The notes under the pieces are model-generated. The model was not told the origin of the DNA. It saw only the letters and a program-made list of their open reading frames with translations, and searched no databases. From CAYWTX01 sp964461295 (GTDB lineage: Bacteria > Planctomycetota > Phycisphaerae > SM23-33), in assembly GCA_964461295.1 (NCBI GenBank), contig CAYWTX010000406.1:1-19845 (forward strand): a stretch of 19,845 bases of DNA. The letters run 5' to 3'. Position numbers and translations under genes: made by a program. Shown here in pieces: positions 13,359 to 19,845 of the stretch (position 1 is its first letter; every line of letters starts with the position of its first letter).

Positions 13359-16342
13359 TCCGCGAGTTCTTCCATCACGGCCGCGTCGCGGGCCGACAGG
13401 TCCGGGTACGCCGGGTTGCTGCCCACGTCGGGACGGCGTTTCCAACTCCGCGCGCAGCGCGGATACAACTCCCGCGCGTCCACCACTTCGATGTGCACCA
13501 CCGCGCCGTCGGGCACGTCGGCGCGGTCCATCCGCGCGTGTCCCACGCCCAGCAGATCCTCCATCTCGCGCAGGTACGTCCCGATCAGCTTGGCGGCTGC
13601 GTCGTTGCCCTTGGCCACGTGGAACACGGCTTCGGCGTCCAGCGGGTTCTTCACGCCGGCGTTCCGCAGGCGCTCCAGTTCGGCCAGGCCCACCTGGCGC
13701 AGCTCCATGATGCGGTCCCACACCCACGACGGCCCGACCTCGATCTCGTCACCCGCGAACGACGCCAGGTCCGCCTTCACCGGCCGCAGGTCGTCCAGCA
13801 GGCGGACGACCTCGCGATCGACTTCCGGCAGCAGGGCCAGGTGAACGCTGTCGGGATAGCTCGCCGGCCGGTTGGGAACGTGCTGCCACGCCTCCTCGCA
13901 GGTGTGCGGGAGGATCGGCGCCATCAGCCGCACCAGGGCGTCCAGCACCTGCCACATCACCGTCTGCGTCGCCCGCCGCCTCTCGGCGCCCGGGTTCTCG
14001 CAGTACAGCCGGTCCTTCGTCGCCGAGAAGTACACGGCCGACGCCTGCACGGTGCAGAACTCGTACATCAGCCGCGCGGCGCGGTGGAACTCGTACGCGT
14101 CGTACGCGGCCCGCACGTCGCGGATCAGCCGGTACAACTCCATCAGCATCCAGCGGTCCACCGAATGCTCCGTCGGCTCGGTGCAGTGCACGGCCGGATC
14201 GAAGTCGAAGCACGATCCCATGAGGAACCGCAGCGTGTTGCGGACCTTGCGGTAGGCGTCCTCGGCCTGGGCGATCAGGCTCTCCGAGCAGCGGATGTCG
14301 TCCTGGTAGTTCTGGCTGGCGACCCAGAGGCGCAGCACGTCGGCGCCGCGCTTCTTGAGTTGCTCGATCACGTCGATGACGTTGCCGAGCGACTTGCTCA
14401 TCTTTCGGCCCTCTTCGTCCACGACGAACCCGTGCGTGAGGACCGTCCTGAACGGGGCCTTGCCCGCGGCGCCCAGCGCCGGCAGCAGCGAAAGCTGGAA
14501 CCACCCGCGATGCTGGTCGGAGCCTTCCAGGTACATATCCACGGGGATGTCGTCGACCAGCCCGCGCCCGACGGCCACGGCGAACCAGCTCGATCCGCTC
14601 TCGAACCAGACGTCGAAGATGTCCTCGCCGCGGACGAGCGTGTCCACCGCCAATGCGGCGGCGTCGGACACGCCCGGGTCGTCGGCGGGGTTGTACCCGC
14701 CCAGCAGCTCGCGAGGCGACATCCTGAACCAGGCGTCCGAACCGTGCGCGCGGAACGTCGCGGCCACCGCCCGCACGCTGGCGGCCGTCATCAGCGGCGC
14801 CCCGTCGGCGCTGTAGAACGCGGGGATCGGCAACCCCCACGCCCGCTGGCGCGAGATGCACCAGTCGGGGCGGCTTTCCAACATGCCCGCGATGCGGTTG
14901 CGCCCCCAGGAGGGGACGAAATCCACGCCGCCGTCCTCCGGGCCGCGACGGCACGCTTCCATCGCCAGGTCGCGCAGCGACTGCCGCCGCTCGGCCAGCG
15001 GGCGGTCCACCGCGATGAACCACTGCTCCGTCGCGCGGAAGATCGTCGGCGTCTTGCTCCGCCAATCATGCGGATACGAGTGCGTGATCGCCTCGGCCAG
15101 CACCAGCGCCTTGCGCCCGGCGAGGTGCTCCACCACCACCGGGTTCGCCTGCCACACCGTCAGACCCCGCAGGAACTCGGGCGCCGTCTTGTCGAACGTG
15201 CCGTCCGGCTGCACCGGGCAATAGATCTCCAGCCCCCACTTCAGGCCCGTGCCGTAGTCCTCGGCGCCGTGCCCGGTCGCCGTGTGCACCAGGCCCGTGC
15301 CGTCCTCCAGCGTGACGTACTCGGCCCCGACGACCGGGCACGTGCGCCCGGCGAGCAACGGGTGGGCGTACCTGAGCCCGGCGTCCAGGAGCTGCTTTCC
15401 GCTGACCCGTCCGACAACTCGATAGTCCTTCAACCAGGCTTGCCTCTTCGCGGCGACGTTCTTCAGCACCTTCTCCACCAGTTCGCTCGCCAGCACCCAG
15501 GCGAATCTCCCGTCGCCGGTCTCGGCCTCGACCACCGCGTACTCAAACGCCGGATGAACCGCGACGGCCATGTTCGCCGGCAGCGTCCACGGCGTGGTGG
15601 TCCAGATGAGCAGTGCCGGCTTTGCCTCGCCCGCCGCCGCGAAGGGCACGCCCGCCAGGTCGCCGCCGACGACCTCCATCGCGACGAACACGCTGGTGTC
15701 CTCGCGGTCGTGGTACTCCAGCTCCGCGTCGGCCAGCGCGGTGCGGTTCTCGATCGACCAGTGCACGGGCTTGAGCTGGCGGTAGACCAGCCCCGCCTCG
15801 ATCAGCTCGGCGAACACCTCCAGCGTGGCCGCCTCGTACTCCGGCGACATCGTGATGTACGGCGCGTCGAACTCGCCCATCACCCCCAGGCGCTGGAACT
15901 GCTGCGATTGCAGCGCCTGGAACTTCTCCGCGTACCGCCGGCAACGGGCGCGAACGCCCATGGCGCCCAGTTCCGCGGGCGCCGCCTTCGCCGCCTTCAA
16001 CTCCTCCATCACCTTCGCCTCGATGGGCAGGCCGTGGCAGTCCCACCCGGGCACGTACGGCGCGTCCAGGCCTTCCATCGTCCGCAGGCGGACGACCATG
16101 TCCTTGAGCACTTTGTTCAGGGCTGTGCCCATGTGGATGTTGCCGTTGGCGTACGGCGGACCGTCGTGCAGGATGAATCGCTTGCCGCCCCCGCGGGCCG
16201 AACGGATGCGGCCATAGAGGTCCTGCTGCTTCCACTGGACCTGGATCCCCGGTTCCTTCTCCAGCAGCCCCGCCCGCATGTCGAAGGCGGTTGCCGGAAG
16301 GTTCAGCGTGTCCTTGTACGACTGTCTGTCTTTGTCGCTCAT
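13352..16342 (-). CDS. ileS: Isoleucyl-tRNA synthetase
   Basis: The ATG at 16342 follows GGGAG at eight nt and gives 996 residues, normal for bacterial IleRS. It charges tRNA-Ile in the cytoplasm and edits misactivated valine. The class I signature 'PPYANGNIHMGTALNK' contains a HxGT variant of HIGH (from His70), and KMSKS is at 647-651. 'PGWDCHGLPIE' is typical of the catalytic domain. The CP1 editing domain is present, with 'TTPWTLPANMAVAVHP' and 'DGTGLVHTATGHGAEDYGTG'. The anticodon-binding domain follows. The C-terminal zinc-finger segment survives as sequence ('YPRCARSWKRRPDVGSNPAY...') but keeps only one of the usual four cysteines. The gene has its own leader and is probably monocistronic or joined to the small membrane protein downstream. 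A degenerate repeat in opposite orientations brackets it. Confidence 0.97.
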   Translation of the reverse strand: MSDKDRQSYKDTLNLPATAFDMRAGLLEKEPGIQVQWKQQDLYGRIRSARGGGKRFILHDGPPYANGNIHMGTALNKVLKDMVVRLRTMEGLDAPYVPGWDCHGLPIEAKVMEELKAAKAAPAELGAMGVRARCRRYAEKFQALQSQQFQRLGVMGEFDAPYITMSPEYEAATLEVFAELIEAGLVYRQLKPVHWSIENRTALADAELEYHDREDTSVFVAMEVVGGDLAGVPFAAAGEAKPALLIWTTTPWTLPANMAVAVHPAFEYAVVEAETGDGRFAWVLASELVEKVLKNVAAKRQAWLKDYRVVGRVSGKQLLDAGLRYAHPLLAGRTCPVVGAEYVTLEDGTGLVHTATGHGAEDYGTGLKWGLEIYCPVQPDGTFDKTAPEFLRGLTVWQANPVVVEHLAGRKALVLAEAITHSYPHDWRSKTPTIFRATEQWFIAVDRPLAERRQSLRDLAMEACRRGPEDGGVDFVPSWGRNRIAGMLESRPDWCISRQRAWGLPIPAFYSADGAPLMTAASVRAVAATFRAHGSDAWFRMSPRELLGGYNPADDPGVSDAAALAVDTLVRGEDIFDVWFESGSSWFAVAVGRGLVDDIPVDMYLEGSDQHRGWFQLSLLPALGAAGKAPFRTVLTHGFVVDEEGRKMSKSLGNVIDVIEQLKKRGADVLRLWVASQNYQDDIRCSESLIAQAEDAYRKVRNTLRFLMGSCFDFDPAVHCTEPTEHSVDRWMLMELYRLIRDVRAAYDAYEFHRAARLMYEFCTVQASAVYFSATKDRLYCENPGAERRRATQTVMWQVLDALVRLMAPILPHTCEEAWQHVPNRPASYPDSVHLALLPEVDREVVRLLDDLRPVKADLASFAGDEIEVGPSWVWDRIMELRQVGLAELERLRNAGVKNPLDAEAVFHVAKGNDAAAKLIGTYLREMEDLLGVGHARMDRADVPDGAVVHIEVVDARELYPRCARSWKRRPDVGSNPAYPDLSARDAAVMEELAEK

Positions 16343-16396
16343 CGTTTGCTCCCTCGCCGCCTTGCTGCCCAATGCCAGGCCGCAGGCCGCGAATCT

Positions 16397-16415
16397 CCCG
16401 CGCAAGCCGCGCGGG
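16397..16415 (-). promoter_or_regulatory. Hairpin CCCGCGC-(5)-GCGCGGG in the ileS leader
   Basis: A perfect 7-bp GC stem with a 5-nt loop lies just after the presumed ileS transcription start and 55 nt before its ATG. It may stabilise the mRNA or modulate expression. Nothing in it resembles a known riboswitch. Confidence 0.4.
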
Positions 16416-16447
16416 CTGAAAAGAATACGGTTCCGGGCGAAGAAGAG

Positions 16448-16479
16448 GAAGAAGCTTCCGGCCACCCGCCTCCAACAAC
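16448..16479 (+). repeat. Degenerate 32-bp repeat, copy A, upstream of ileS
   Basis: It begins GAAGAAGCTTCCGGCCACCC and ends CCAACAAC. It matches copy B (13327-13358, opposite strand) at 26 of 32 positions, so ileS lies inside an inverted pair about 3.1 kb apart. Confidence 0.6.
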
Positions 16480-16656
16480 AGGAAGAGGCCGGCAACAAAT
16501 CAGGAAGCCGGAAGCTGGCGGCTTGCCGCTAAATGATCCCGGCTCGTCGCCGGCCGCTCCGCAGCTCATGGGTAACTCGGCAGTGGTATCAGGGGCCGAC
16601 CCGCTGTCGGTCAGCCTGCCGTTGACACGGGGATCCGGCGCCACGCGCCCCCTTCC

Positions 16657-17829
16657 CTACTCCACCGTGATCTTCACCGGCACGGGCTTGCCGGCCTCCA
16701 CCTGGATGCTCATCGCGTCCGGCTCGGCCGTGACCGACACCTCAAACACGAACGACGCCGCGACCGTCTGCCCCACCTCGACAAGGCCAACATAAAGCCC
16801 TTCGTCATTGCGGAAGCTGCCGTGCCAGCCGACCGGGTCATGCCCGAAGATCCCCTGCCCGCTCTTGGTGAGGACCGTCATGGCCGCGCCGGGGGCGACG
16901 TTCCACCTGGCCGGGAACTTCCTGCCGTCGGCCCCCACCAGCACCAGCCGTGACATGTCGAACATCCGGTACTTGCCGCTCGTCGTCGCGCCGCCGATCT
17001 GCACCATCGAGTCCAGATTCCGCCGCCTGCGGATCCGCTCGATCGCCTGCGGATCGCTGTCCAGGGCGGTGAGGCGGCACTCCACCTGCACGAGCCGCTT
17101 GCCCAGCCCCGGCGCAACCGTCACCTGCCCGTTGCCCACCGGCTGCGTGTGCTTGCCGGCCAGCAGCTTCAGGCTCGCGCGTTCCAGGCGCCAATGCTCG
17201 GCCGCGTCGGCCGGCTTTGTCGCGGGCGCGGGCGTCGGCGGCTCGACGGCCGGCCCGATCGGCAGATCAGAACCCGTGCCGTCCCTGGCGGGCGAAGGGG
17301 CCGGCGGCCTTGCCGCGTCCTCCGAAGGCGCCGGCGCGACGGCCACGGGCTTCTGGCCCGCTCGCCGGAACGCGCAGAACGGCTGGTTGGAGAAGTTGCC
17401 GCCCAGGAACATCAGGTCGTTGTCGCGCTGCTCGGCCGCGGCGACGAACAGCTTCACCCACTCGCCGCCGCGATGCTGGAACCACACCAGGTGCGGGCCC
17501 CCGTGCAACTCGATAAGGATGTAGGGGTACTGCTCGTCGCGGAGCGTCATCATGCCCGCCAGGTACGTCGACTTGCCCTGGAACAGCCGCTTGTATTCGT
17601 TCGGGATGAGCCGCACGGCCTTGTCGTCGGCCGTGAACTCCAGCGCGTCGATGCCGCGGCCGGTCTTCTGTAGTCGCGAACTCAGCGTGCGGTCCAGTTC
17701 CCACTTGCCCGGCAGCCGGTTGGCCACCACGTTGTCGTTGTCGTAGGCGACCCCGTTGGCGTCGCCCGGGGAACCGCGGGCCGCCGCGACGCTGGCCAGG
17801 CAGGCAAACAATGCTGCAACGCGAACCAT
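16657..17829 (-). CDS. Secreted two-domain protein of unknown function
   Basis: The ATG at 17829 follows AGGAG at seven nt and gives 390 residues with a signal peptide (MVRVAALFACLASVAAARGS). The N-terminal domain (about 25-155) starts with 'NRLPGKWELDR' and is rich in beta strands, including 'YPYILIELHGGPHLVWF', reminiscent of lipocalin-like barrels, though I cannot assign a family. A Pro/Ala-rich linker (about 162-208) leads to a second beta-rich domain (about 215-390) with 'LVQVECRLTALD', 'KYRMFDMSRLVLVGADGRKF' and 'GLVEVGQTVAASFVFEV', like extracellular beta-sandwich modules. It lies 84 bp after the radical SAM gene on the same strand and could be cotranscribed, but the GTTTTCTCCCCGCGA element in that gap may be its own promoter. 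Whether the radical SAM enzyme modifies it is unknown. Confidence 0.85.
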   Translation of the reverse strand: MVRVAALFACLASVAAARGSPGDANGVAYDNDNVVANRLPGKWELDRTLSSRLQKTGRGIDALEFTADDKAVRLIPNEYKRLFQGKSTYLAGMMTLRDEQYPYILIELHGGPHLVWFQHRGGEWVKLFVAAAEQRDNDLMFLGGNFSNQPFCAFRRAGQKPVAVAPAPSEDAARPPAPSPARDGTGSDLPIGPAVEPPTPAPATKPADAAEHWRLERASLKLLAGKHTQPVGNGQVTVAPGLGKRLVQVECRLTALDSDPQAIERIRRRRNLDSMVQIGGATTSGKYRMFDMSRLVLVGADGRKFPARWNVAPGAAMTVLTKSGQGIFGHDPVGWHGSFRNDEGLYVGLVEVGQTVAASFVFEVSVTAEPDAMSIQVEAGKPVPVKITVE

Positions 17830-17874
17830 TCGCCACTCCTTGTCCGATACTCCGACATGGCGCAATCGAGGGTA

Positions 17875-17893
17875 ACACTCGCGGGGAGAAAAC
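17875..17893 (-). promoter_or_regulatory. Upstream element GTTTTCTCCCCGCGAGTGT
   Basis: On the minus strand it lies 46-64 nt before the ATG at 17829 and matches the element at 12755-12775 except for a 2-nt insertion and a few changes. TTGTTC precedes it, and TGTTAC lies 17 bp further on. That could be a weak promoter pair. Confidence 0.4.
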
Positions 17894-17913
17894 GGAACAA
17901 AAACGCCTGCCCC

Positions 17914-19638
17914 TCACCCCGGTCCGTGGCGGGTCGGCGTGACGTGGAGGTCCTCGGCCGCGGTTTCGGGGTCGGCCACGACCGCCACGCCCTCGGCGAC
18001 CAGTTTGTCCCAGTGCCTGGCGTTGAAGACGCACCCGGGGTCGCCGCCATGCAATTGGCCGAAGTAGGCGTCGGCGCGGGCGCGGCAGCCGCCGCAGTAG
18101 TTGCGGAACGCGCACACGCCGCAGTGGTGCAGCCGGCGGTCGCGGTCGCTCAACACGTCGCGGAACACGCTGGCGCCGAAGATCTCCGCCACCGGGCGCC
18201 GGCGAACGTTGCCCATCACGCGGTGGGGCAGATACACGCACGGCGTGACGTCGCCGTTGGGCTCGATGCACACGTACGTGCGCCCGGCCCCGCAGCCCCC
18301 CAGGTACTTGGCCACCACGCGGGCCTTCGCGCCGCTGCCGCTGCCGGCGTGCGAGCAGACCGTGCGGCCATCGAGGGCGGAGCCGGCCAGGCAGACGCGC
18401 CCAAGCTGCGGCGCGGTGCTGATCACGCCCATCCCGCCCTTCTGCATGCGGCGGTTGAGCACGTCCAGCAGCCGCTCACGCTGCCGCGGGGTGATGTCGC
18501 CGGAGACCATCTTCAGCCCGCGGCCGACGGGGATGAAGTTGAAGTGCGCGAAGCACCCGGCGCCGAGCCTCTCGGCGAAGTCGATCATCGCCTCGACCTC
18601 GTGCACGTTGCCCGAATGCACGCACATGGCGATCCCCAGTCGCAGGCCGGGGGTGGCCGCCACGGTTCCAGCGGCGGCAACCGAACGCCGCCACATGCCG
18701 GCCATGCCGCGGAAGGCGTCGTGCCGCGCCGGATCGACCGAATCCAGCGAGATCTCCACGTACCGCAGGCCGGCCTTGGCCAGGGCCGCGGCCGACTTCG
18801 GCGTGATCGTCGTCCCGTTGGTCGCCAGCGAAAGGTGCATGCCCCATCCGGCAGCGCGGCGGATCACCGGCAGCAGGTCGCTGGAAAGCGTGGGCTCGCC
18901 CCCGGAGATGGCGAGCATGGGCATGTGCAGGCGGCCAAGTTCGTCGACCAGACGGAGCTTCTCCTCGCCGGTCAGTTCGCCGGCGATGCCGCCGCGCTCG
19001 CTGTCCTGGTAGCAGTGCTTGCAGGCGAGGTTGCAGCGGTTGGTGAAGTTCCACACGGCGAACAGCGGGGCGGAGAACCGCTGAGGCACGGTGAGGCCGA
19101 ACTCCGCCACGCTGCGGGCGACGATCGTGATGCCGCGGACAGTGGGCACGTGCTCGGCCAGGCGCTTGCGAATGTCTTCCGGCTCGCTGCTCCCGCGCAT
19201 CCAGTCGATGATCGCGTGAATCGGCCAGTAGAGGATGCGGCGCGAGAGCGGCACGGCGTGATTGCGATAGGTGTGAATGGCCCGCTCCAGGGCGGTGGTG
19301 GCCCATTGAGCGGGGAAGCCTCGCAGGGGGCGGTCCTTGGCGAGCAACTTCAGCAGCCAGCGGACGGGCCGGCGGCCCAGCCAGGCCTCCAGCGGGTGGT
19401 GGAAGTTGATCTGGAGCGACTCCGGCGTGGCCAAGTCGGCCAGCGCGCTGCTGGCGCGGGCGTACTGCCCGCTGGAGAGGTCGCCGTCGTCGGTGCGGTC
19501 CGGGCGTTTGTCGGCGTCGCCGGCGGCGGCAAAATCGTGTGCGTACTGCTTGCCGACGGCGGCGGCGGTAGTGTGCGCCGCCGGCGCGGTGTAGGAGGAA
19601 TCGCCGTGGGGCGACGGGGCGTTCGCGGGGCTGATCAT
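17914..19638 (-). CDS. Radical SAM/SPASM enzyme with long N-terminal extension
   Basis: The ATG at 19638 gives 574 residues. It is preferred over an upstream TTG (19710) because the promoter at 19715-19743 would start transcription at about 19708. The radical SAM cluster motif is C202-x3-C206-x2-C209 (RCNLACKHCY), followed by 'ISGGEPTL' for SAM binding and 'SLATNGT'. The C-terminus has a SPASM-type set of cysteines: 449, 457, 467, 506, 509, 515, 518 and 536, in 'CGVCAFRNYCGGCRARADAYFG' and 'DPGC'. These would bind auxiliary iron-sulphur clusters. This C-terminal wording resembles the AhbC/AhbD/NirJ haem-modifying branch and related peptide modifiers. The first ~190 residues form an unusual helical extension with aromatic stretches ('RRILYWPIHAIIDWMR'). 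No haem or peptide-precursor gene is visible nearby, so the substrate stays open. A secreted protein gene follows 84 bp downstream. Confidence 0.88.
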   Translation of the reverse strand: MISPANAPSPHGDSSYTAPAAHTTAAAVGKQYAHDFAAAGDADKRPDRTDDGDLSSGQYARASSALADLATPESLQINFHHPLEAWLGRRPVRWLLKLLAKDRPLRGFPAQWATTALERAIHTYRNHAVPLSRRILYWPIHAIIDWMRGSSEPEDIRKRLAEHVPTVRGITIVARSVAEFGLTVPQRFSAPLFAVWNFTNRCNLACKHCYQDSERGGIAGELTGEEKLRLVDELGRLHMPMLAISGGEPTLSSDLLPVIRRAAGWGMHLSLATNGTTITPKSAAALAKAGLRYVEISLDSVDPARHDAFRGMAGMWRRSVAAAGTVAATPGLRLGIAMCVHSGNVHEVEAMIDFAERLGAGCFAHFNFIPVGRGLKMVSGDITPRQRERLLDVLNRRMQKGGMGVISTAPQLGRVCLAGSALDGRTVCSHAGSGSGAKARVVAKYLGGCGAGRTYVCIEPNGDVTPCVYLPHRVMGNVRRRPVAEIFGASVFRDVLSDRDRRLHHCGVCAFRNYCGGCRARADAYFGQLHGGDPGCVFNARHWDKLVAEGVAVVADPETAAEDLHVTPTRHGPG

Positions 19639-19714
19639 GATGGACCCGCCACGAAGAACGCCAGGAGGCAAGCCGGCTGCCGACTCTCTGTGCAAAGGCG
19701 AAACACGCAACTAC

Positions 19715-19743
19715 ATCCTATGGAAAACACCACTCTTGTCCAA
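19715..19743 (-). promoter_or_regulatory. Promoter of the radical SAM gene (TTGGAC-N17-TAGGAT)
   Basis: On the minus strand TTGGAC (19743-19738) and TAGGAT (19720-19715) are separated by exactly 17 bp, a good sigma-70 arrangement. Transcription should begin near 19708, leaving a leader of about 70 nt before the ATG at 19638. Confidence 0.65.
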
Positions 19744-19775
19744 GATAATCCTGGAACCCCGTGAGCGGCGGGCGG

Positions 19776-19842
19776 TTTCGGGGTCTCCTGGAATGGGGTA
19801 GGATGGGGATTGGTAGAAGCCCAAACACCCCACCCAGGAGAC
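19776..19842 (+). promoter_or_regulatory. Presumed promoter and ribosome binding site of a plus-strand gene beyond the window
   Basis: TTTCGG (19776-19781) and TAGGAT (19799-19804) are 17 bp apart, the same spacing as the peptidase promoter. AGGAG at 19836-19840 would suit a start codon just past the window end. A perfect 9-bp inverted repeat, GTCTCCTGG (19783-19791) and CCAGGAGAC (19834-19842), brackets the -10 and includes the AGGAG. It could be an operator or a structure that hides the ribosome binding site. The gene itself is not visible. Confidence 0.45.
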
Positions 19843-19845
19843 GCT

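Larger units (their letters stand above)
16343..16656. other. 314-bp gene-free gap: ileS promoter and leader, dispersed repeat, hairpins
   Basis: No coding frame is convincing. On the minus strand a -10-like TATTCT (16427-16422) lies about 80 nt before the ileS ATG, with only a poor -35 (TTCCTC) 17 bp upstream. Between them and the gene is a perfect hairpin (16397-16415). The gap also holds copy A of the 32-bp repeat (16448-16479) and GC-rich inverted words (GGAAGCCGGAAGC). No T-box sequence is visible. Confidence 0.55.

Noticed and set aside
16343..16427. T-box riboswitch controlling ileS
   Set aside because: The leader is only about 80 nt and has no T-box consensus or specifier stem; only one short GC hairpin is visible.
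16622..16627. Perfect TTGACA on the plus strand
   Set aside because: No -10 lies 16-18 bp downstream, and no plus-strand gene follows before the minus-strand gene at 16657.
13331..16795. Plus-strand open frame of 1154 codons opposite ileS
   Set aside because: ileS on the minus strand is unmistakable. GC-rich third codon positions keep the antisense frame free of stops, and the antisense product is low-complexity and rich in Arg, His, Val and Pro with no recognisable domain.
19638..19710. Upstream TTG start for the radical SAM gene
   Set aside because: It would start at or before the predicted transcription start of the TTGGAC-N17-TAGGAT promoter, and the added residues look like random coil.
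17857..19764. Plus-strand open frame of 635 codons
   Set aside because: It is antisense to the radical SAM gene, which has all its cluster cysteines.

Overview
The window is GC-rich, with tightly packed genes that almost all use ATG, and a tRNA with no encoded CCA. The gene content points to a planctomycete (phylum Planctomycetota) or a close relative. The pointers are two adjacent HzsA-like secreted proteins, a XylR-type AraC regulator, several secreted proteins of unknown function, and intergenic DNA full of GC-rich hairpins and degenerate 'AGCTTCCNGCC'-type words. This placement is inference from gene content; there is no rRNA or species marker here.

Region 1 (1-7441) is a divergent unit. 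On the minus strand a 1610-residue HzsA-like protein with two CXXCH haem motifs (1296-6128) overlaps by 4 nt the start of a second, shorter-looking paralogue that runs off the window (1-1299). On the plus strand is a XylR-like regulator (6272-7441). The 143-bp gap between them holds two CGCAAATC direct repeats exactly 21 bp apart, the geometry of AraC-family half-sites. The regulator therefore probably controls the HzsA-like operon.

Region 2 (7442-10139) is housekeeping or metabolic on the plus strand: an M42 metallo-aminopeptidase and a dihydroorotate-dehydrogenase-like flavoprotein. A tRNA-Leu(CAG) with a good sigma-70 promoter lies between them on the minus strand.

Region 3 (10140-13236) starts with 350 bp of stacked hairpins between convergent genes. 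Next comes a secreted Ala/Lys-rich coiled-coil protein of 715 residues that is itself an internal tandem duplication, then a small two-helix membrane protein.

Region 4 (13327-16479) is ileS, bracketed by an inverted 32-bp degenerate repeat whose downstream copy overlaps the ileS stop codon. The isoleucyl-tRNA synthetase has a degenerate C-terminal zinc finger.

Region 5 (16657-19845) holds a secreted two-domain protein of unknown function (16657-17829) downstream of a radical SAM/SPASM enzyme (17914-19638) that has a roughly 190-residue N-terminal extension and its own TTGGAC-N17-TAGGAT promoter. The last 70 bases look like the promoter and ribosome binding site of a plus-strand gene that begins beyond the window. 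I found no CRISPR array, insertion sequence, rRNA or phage gene. The most promising leads are the regulator/HzsA-like operon with its operator-like repeats, the duplicated coiled-coil protein, and the extended radical SAM enzyme.
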